6,595 bases of DNA, taken from Thermoplasmata archaeon (GTDB lineage: Archaea; Thermoplasmatota; Thermoplasmata; Lutacidiplasmatales; UBA184). A model generated the notes under the pieces. It was not told the origin of the DNA. It made no database searches and was given only the letters and a program-made list of their open reading frames with translations. The stretch spans positions 1 to 6,595 of the forward strand of contig JASHQF010000044.1 of assembly GCA_030037695.1 (NCBI GenBank), in the 5' to 3' direction. This document shows, in pieces, positions 5,045 to 6,595 of this stretch (positions are counted from its first letter, which is position 1; each line of letters opens with the position of its first letter). The translations under genes and the position numbers were made by a program.

Positions 5045-6034
5045 GTGGCGCGTCCGAGGGATCGCTGGATCGAGCGGCTGCGCGACCGGCTCGAACGGGC
5101 CGGGTTCTACGTCACGACGACGACCGGCGTGCGCCCCTCGAGCTTCGACCTGGTCGCCCGGCGGGACGCGACCCTGCTCCTGGTGAAGGCGCTCAAGAAC
5201 ATCGACGCGCTCGACGCCGAGGAAGGGGCTCGGCTCGCGGAGCTCGGTGCGGTCTTTCCGGCCACCGTCCTCGTCGTCGGCCAGAGGAGCGGGGCGGCGG
5301 TACTGGACGACGGGGTCGTCTACACGCGCTACGGGGTCCCGATCGTCAACGAGGCGACGCTGCGCGACTTCCTCGAGAAGGCGCTCCCCCCGTTCCTCTA
5401 CGCGAGCCCCGGCGGCACGTTCGCGCGGATCGACGGGGAGCGCCTGCAGTTCCTCCGCCTCGCCCGTGGGCTCTCGCTGGGCGCGCTCGCGACGATCGCC
5501 GGGGTCTCCCGACGTGCGATCCAGCTCTACGAGGAGGGCCAGGGGGCCGAAGCGTCCGTCGTCGAGCGCATCGAGGCGTACCTCGACGCCCCGATCGTCC
5601 GTCCGATCGACCTGTTCGGTCGCCGCCCGCCCGAGCGTGGGGCCTCCGGCCCCCCGCCCGCGCCGGGCGGGAAGGAGGACGGCCCGGAGCGTCCCCTCTC
5701 GCCGACCGGCGACCCGCTCCGCGATGGGGTGTTCCGGCAGCTCGACGGGATGGGCCTCGAGGTCACCGTCACGATCCGGGCCCCGTTCGACGCGCTCGCC
5801 CGCGCCCGGGAGATCCTCCTCACGGGGGTCGGCAGCTTGCGCAGCGCCGCCCACCGCGCCGAGGTGCTCAACGGCATCGCCCGCGTCGCCGAGGGCCACG
5901 CGATGTTCGTCGTGCACGAGCGGACCCACCGCTCGACGATCGACGGGGTGCCGATCCTCACCGTGACCGAGCTGCGTCGGCACCGCGACCCGGAAGAGCT
6001 CCTCGAGGAGCTGGAAGCGAGGGAGGACGGGTGA
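5045..6034 (+). CDS. COG1395-type archaeal HTH transcriptional regulator
   Basis: This matches the archaeal family annotated as putative HTH-type transcriptional regulatory protein (COG1395), whose targets are unknown to me. The 329-residue protein has three parts. Residues 1-130 form an N-terminal alpha/beta domain with GFYVTTTTGVRPSSFDLVAR (20-39) and TLLLVKALKNIDAL (43-56), then VVYTRYGVPIVN and PPFLYASPGG. Residues 134-180 are an XRE/Cro-type helix-turn-helix (LARGLSLGALATIAGVSRRA and IQLYEEG), followed by the family's RPIDLF. A Pro/Gly-rich linker (about 192-230) leads to a C-terminal domain (about 231-329) with VTVTIRAPFDALAR, an Arg-rich helix, MFVVHER and VPILTVTEL. The N-terminal part resembles a restriction-endonuclease-like fold lacking the full catalytic set, but that is inference. 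The GTG at 5045 has a good TATA box and a Shine-Dalgarno-like run. Its stop overlaps the start of the next gene (GTGA), so the two are probably co-translated. Autoregulation through the adjacent promoter is plausible but not shown. Confidence 0.9.
   Translation: MARPRDRWIERLRDRLERAGFYVTTTTGVRPSSFDLVARRDATLLLVKALKNIDALDAEEGARLAELGAVFPATVLVVGQRSGAAVLDDGVVYTRYGVPIVNEATLRDFLEKALPPFLYASPGGTFARIDGERLQFLRLARGLSLGALATIAGVSRRAIQLYEEGQGAEASVVERIEAYLDAPIVRPIDLFGRRPPERGASGPPPAPGGKEDGPERPLSPTGDPLRDGVFRQLDGMGLEVTVTIRAPFDALARAREILLTGVGSLRSAAHRAEVLNGIARVAEGHAMFVVHERTHRSTIDGVPILTVTELRRHRDPEELLEELEAREDG
6021..6026 (+). promoter_or_regulatory. Shine-Dalgarno site of the last gene
   Basis: GGGAGG lies within the final codons of the regulator gene, four bases before the GTG at 6031. 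It supports reinitiation or coupled translation of the downstream gene at the GTGA overlap (6031-6034). Confidence 0.65.
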
Positions 6035-6595
6035 TCGCCCGGACCCTCCCGAGCCCGGGCGGGTCCGAGCTGCTGCTCCTCGCCCCCGTGCGCGGCTTGG
6101 GGAGCGAGGTCGCGCCGTTGGTCGAGGCGCTCGAGGCGTTCGCCCCCGACGCCCTCGGGGTCGGGATCTCGCCGGAAGAGCTCGCCGGGTTCCAGAACTA
6201 CTTCGTCGACGCCGCCGTCGAGCCGCTCGTCCCGCTCACCGGCACGGAGGTGAGCGAGGTCCGGGGTCTCTGCCGTTTCGGGGAGGTGCGGGTGCCGAAC
6301 CCCGCGGTCCTCGCCGCGCTGGAGTGGGGCCGGGAGCGGGGTGTGCCGGTCGCCGCGCTCGATCCGAGCGAGGAGGAGTCGGCGTCGATGTTCACCGAGC
6401 ACATCGGCTACCTCGAGCTCGTGCGCCGCACCGTCCACGAGCGCCGGCTCGGTCGCGAGCCTCCCCGCCCGTCGTCCGCCGACGCCTTCGCCCTGGAATG
6501 GGACCGGGACGCGAACCCGGGCCGGGGCTCGGCGCGGTTCGCCGAGGCGCGCGACAGCGTCTTCGCCGCGGCGGCGCGGCGCCTCGTCGGGGCCG
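6031..6595 (+). CDS. Unrecognised protein, N-terminal part, faintly TraB-like (runs off the window)
   Basis: I do not recognise this family with confidence. From GTG 6031 there are 188 uninterrupted codons to the window edge in the frame set by a GTGA overlap with the regulator stop and a GGGAGG four bases ahead, so it is very likely a real gene. What can be seen: a hydrophobic strand (ELLLLAPVRGLG, 13-24); FAPDALGVGISPEEL (37-51); an alternating region ending in RFGEVRVPNPAVLAALEWG (82-100); GVPVAALDPSEEE (104-116); a helical stretch MFTEHIGYLELVRRTVHERR (120-139); and FAEARDSVFAAAARRLV (170-186). The order (strand, 'PDALGVGIS' segment, 'GVPVAALD' segment, late Arg-Asp helix) recalls the TraB/PrgY superfamily, where a similar 'RD..MA' helix follows. 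The histidine usual in the first TraB motif is absent. No transmembrane segment or signal peptide is visible in the part present. Its job may be linked to the coupled regulator. Confidence 0.8.
   Translation, partial: MIARTLPSPGGSELLLLAPVRGLGSEVAPLVEALEAFAPDALGVGISPEELAGFQNYFVDAAVEPLVPLTGTEVSEVRGLCRFGEVRVPNPAVLAALEWGRERGVPVAALDPSEEESASMFTEHIGYLELVRRTVHERRLGREPPRPSSADAFALEWDRDANPGRGSARFAEARDSVFAAAARRLVGA

Noticed and set aside
4304..5983. Open frame of 559 codons on the minus strand
   Set aside because: It lies antisense to the regulator and out of frame over the phosphoesterase, both of which carry clear family motifs. Its translation is Arg/Glu/Gly/Ser-rich with no recognisable domain; it is a by-product of high GC content.
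5527..6438. Open frame of 303 codons on the minus strand at the right end
   Set aside because: It is antisense to the regulator and its coupled neighbour, with composition typical of a shadow frame and no promoter or Shine-Dalgarno site.
1..6595. Defence island, toxin-antitoxin pair, mobile element or CRISPR array
   Set aside because: No direct repeats with spacers, terminal inverted repeats, transposase motifs, tRNA-linked attachment sites or composition break were seen; the genes are mostly archaeal housekeeping families.

Overview
The window looks like a high-GC (about 70% by eye) archaeal chromosome segment of ordinary core genes. The left third is read on the minus strand in the order proteasome alpha subunit (psmA), SBDS-type ribosome maturation protein (SDO1), exosome cap subunit Rrp4. 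This is the well-known archaeal proteasome/exosome gene string. The alpha-subunit N-terminus is nearly identical to that of Thermoplasma acidophilum as I recall it, and AT-rich TATA-like boxes stand out from the GC-rich background. A Thermoplasmatota affiliation is therefore my best guess, but it is inference from one protein and not a placement.

Layout. Positions 1-400 (minus) hold the first 133 codons of rrp4, cut by the window edge. SDO1 (438-1133, minus) and psmA (1156-1908, minus) lie upstream of it with gaps of 37 and 22 bases, so they read as one operon, possibly with an extra promoter in front of rrp4. A divergent intergenic region of about 140 bases (1909-2047) with a palindromic TATA-like box separates psmA from a long plus-strand COG1331 (DUF255/YyaL/SPATA20-like) thioredoxin-domain protein (start about 2048, end 4156). 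Its 3' end overlaps by 62 bases the 3' end of a convergent minus-strand COG1407-type metallophosphoesterase (4095-4922). A second divergent intergenic region (4923-5044) carries a strong TATA box (5001-5010). It leads rightward into a COG1395-type archaeal helix-turn-helix regulator (5045-6034). That gene is translationally coupled through GTGA to an unrecognised protein (6031 to window end, truncated) with faint TraB-like character.

How the genes work together. psmA, SDO1 and rrp4 represent protein degradation, ribosome maturation and RNA degradation, and their clustering is known across archaea. The regulator and its coupled downstream gene form a second small unit of unknown purpose. I see no logic tying the COG1331 protein or the phosphoesterase to either unit beyond adjacency. 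No tRNA, rRNA, CRISPR array, insertion sequence or long repeat was seen, and every gap between genes is shorter than 150 bases. I found no convincing new system. The best leads are the uncharacterised last gene coupled to the regulator, the promoter architecture, and the small departures from family norms listed in the findings.
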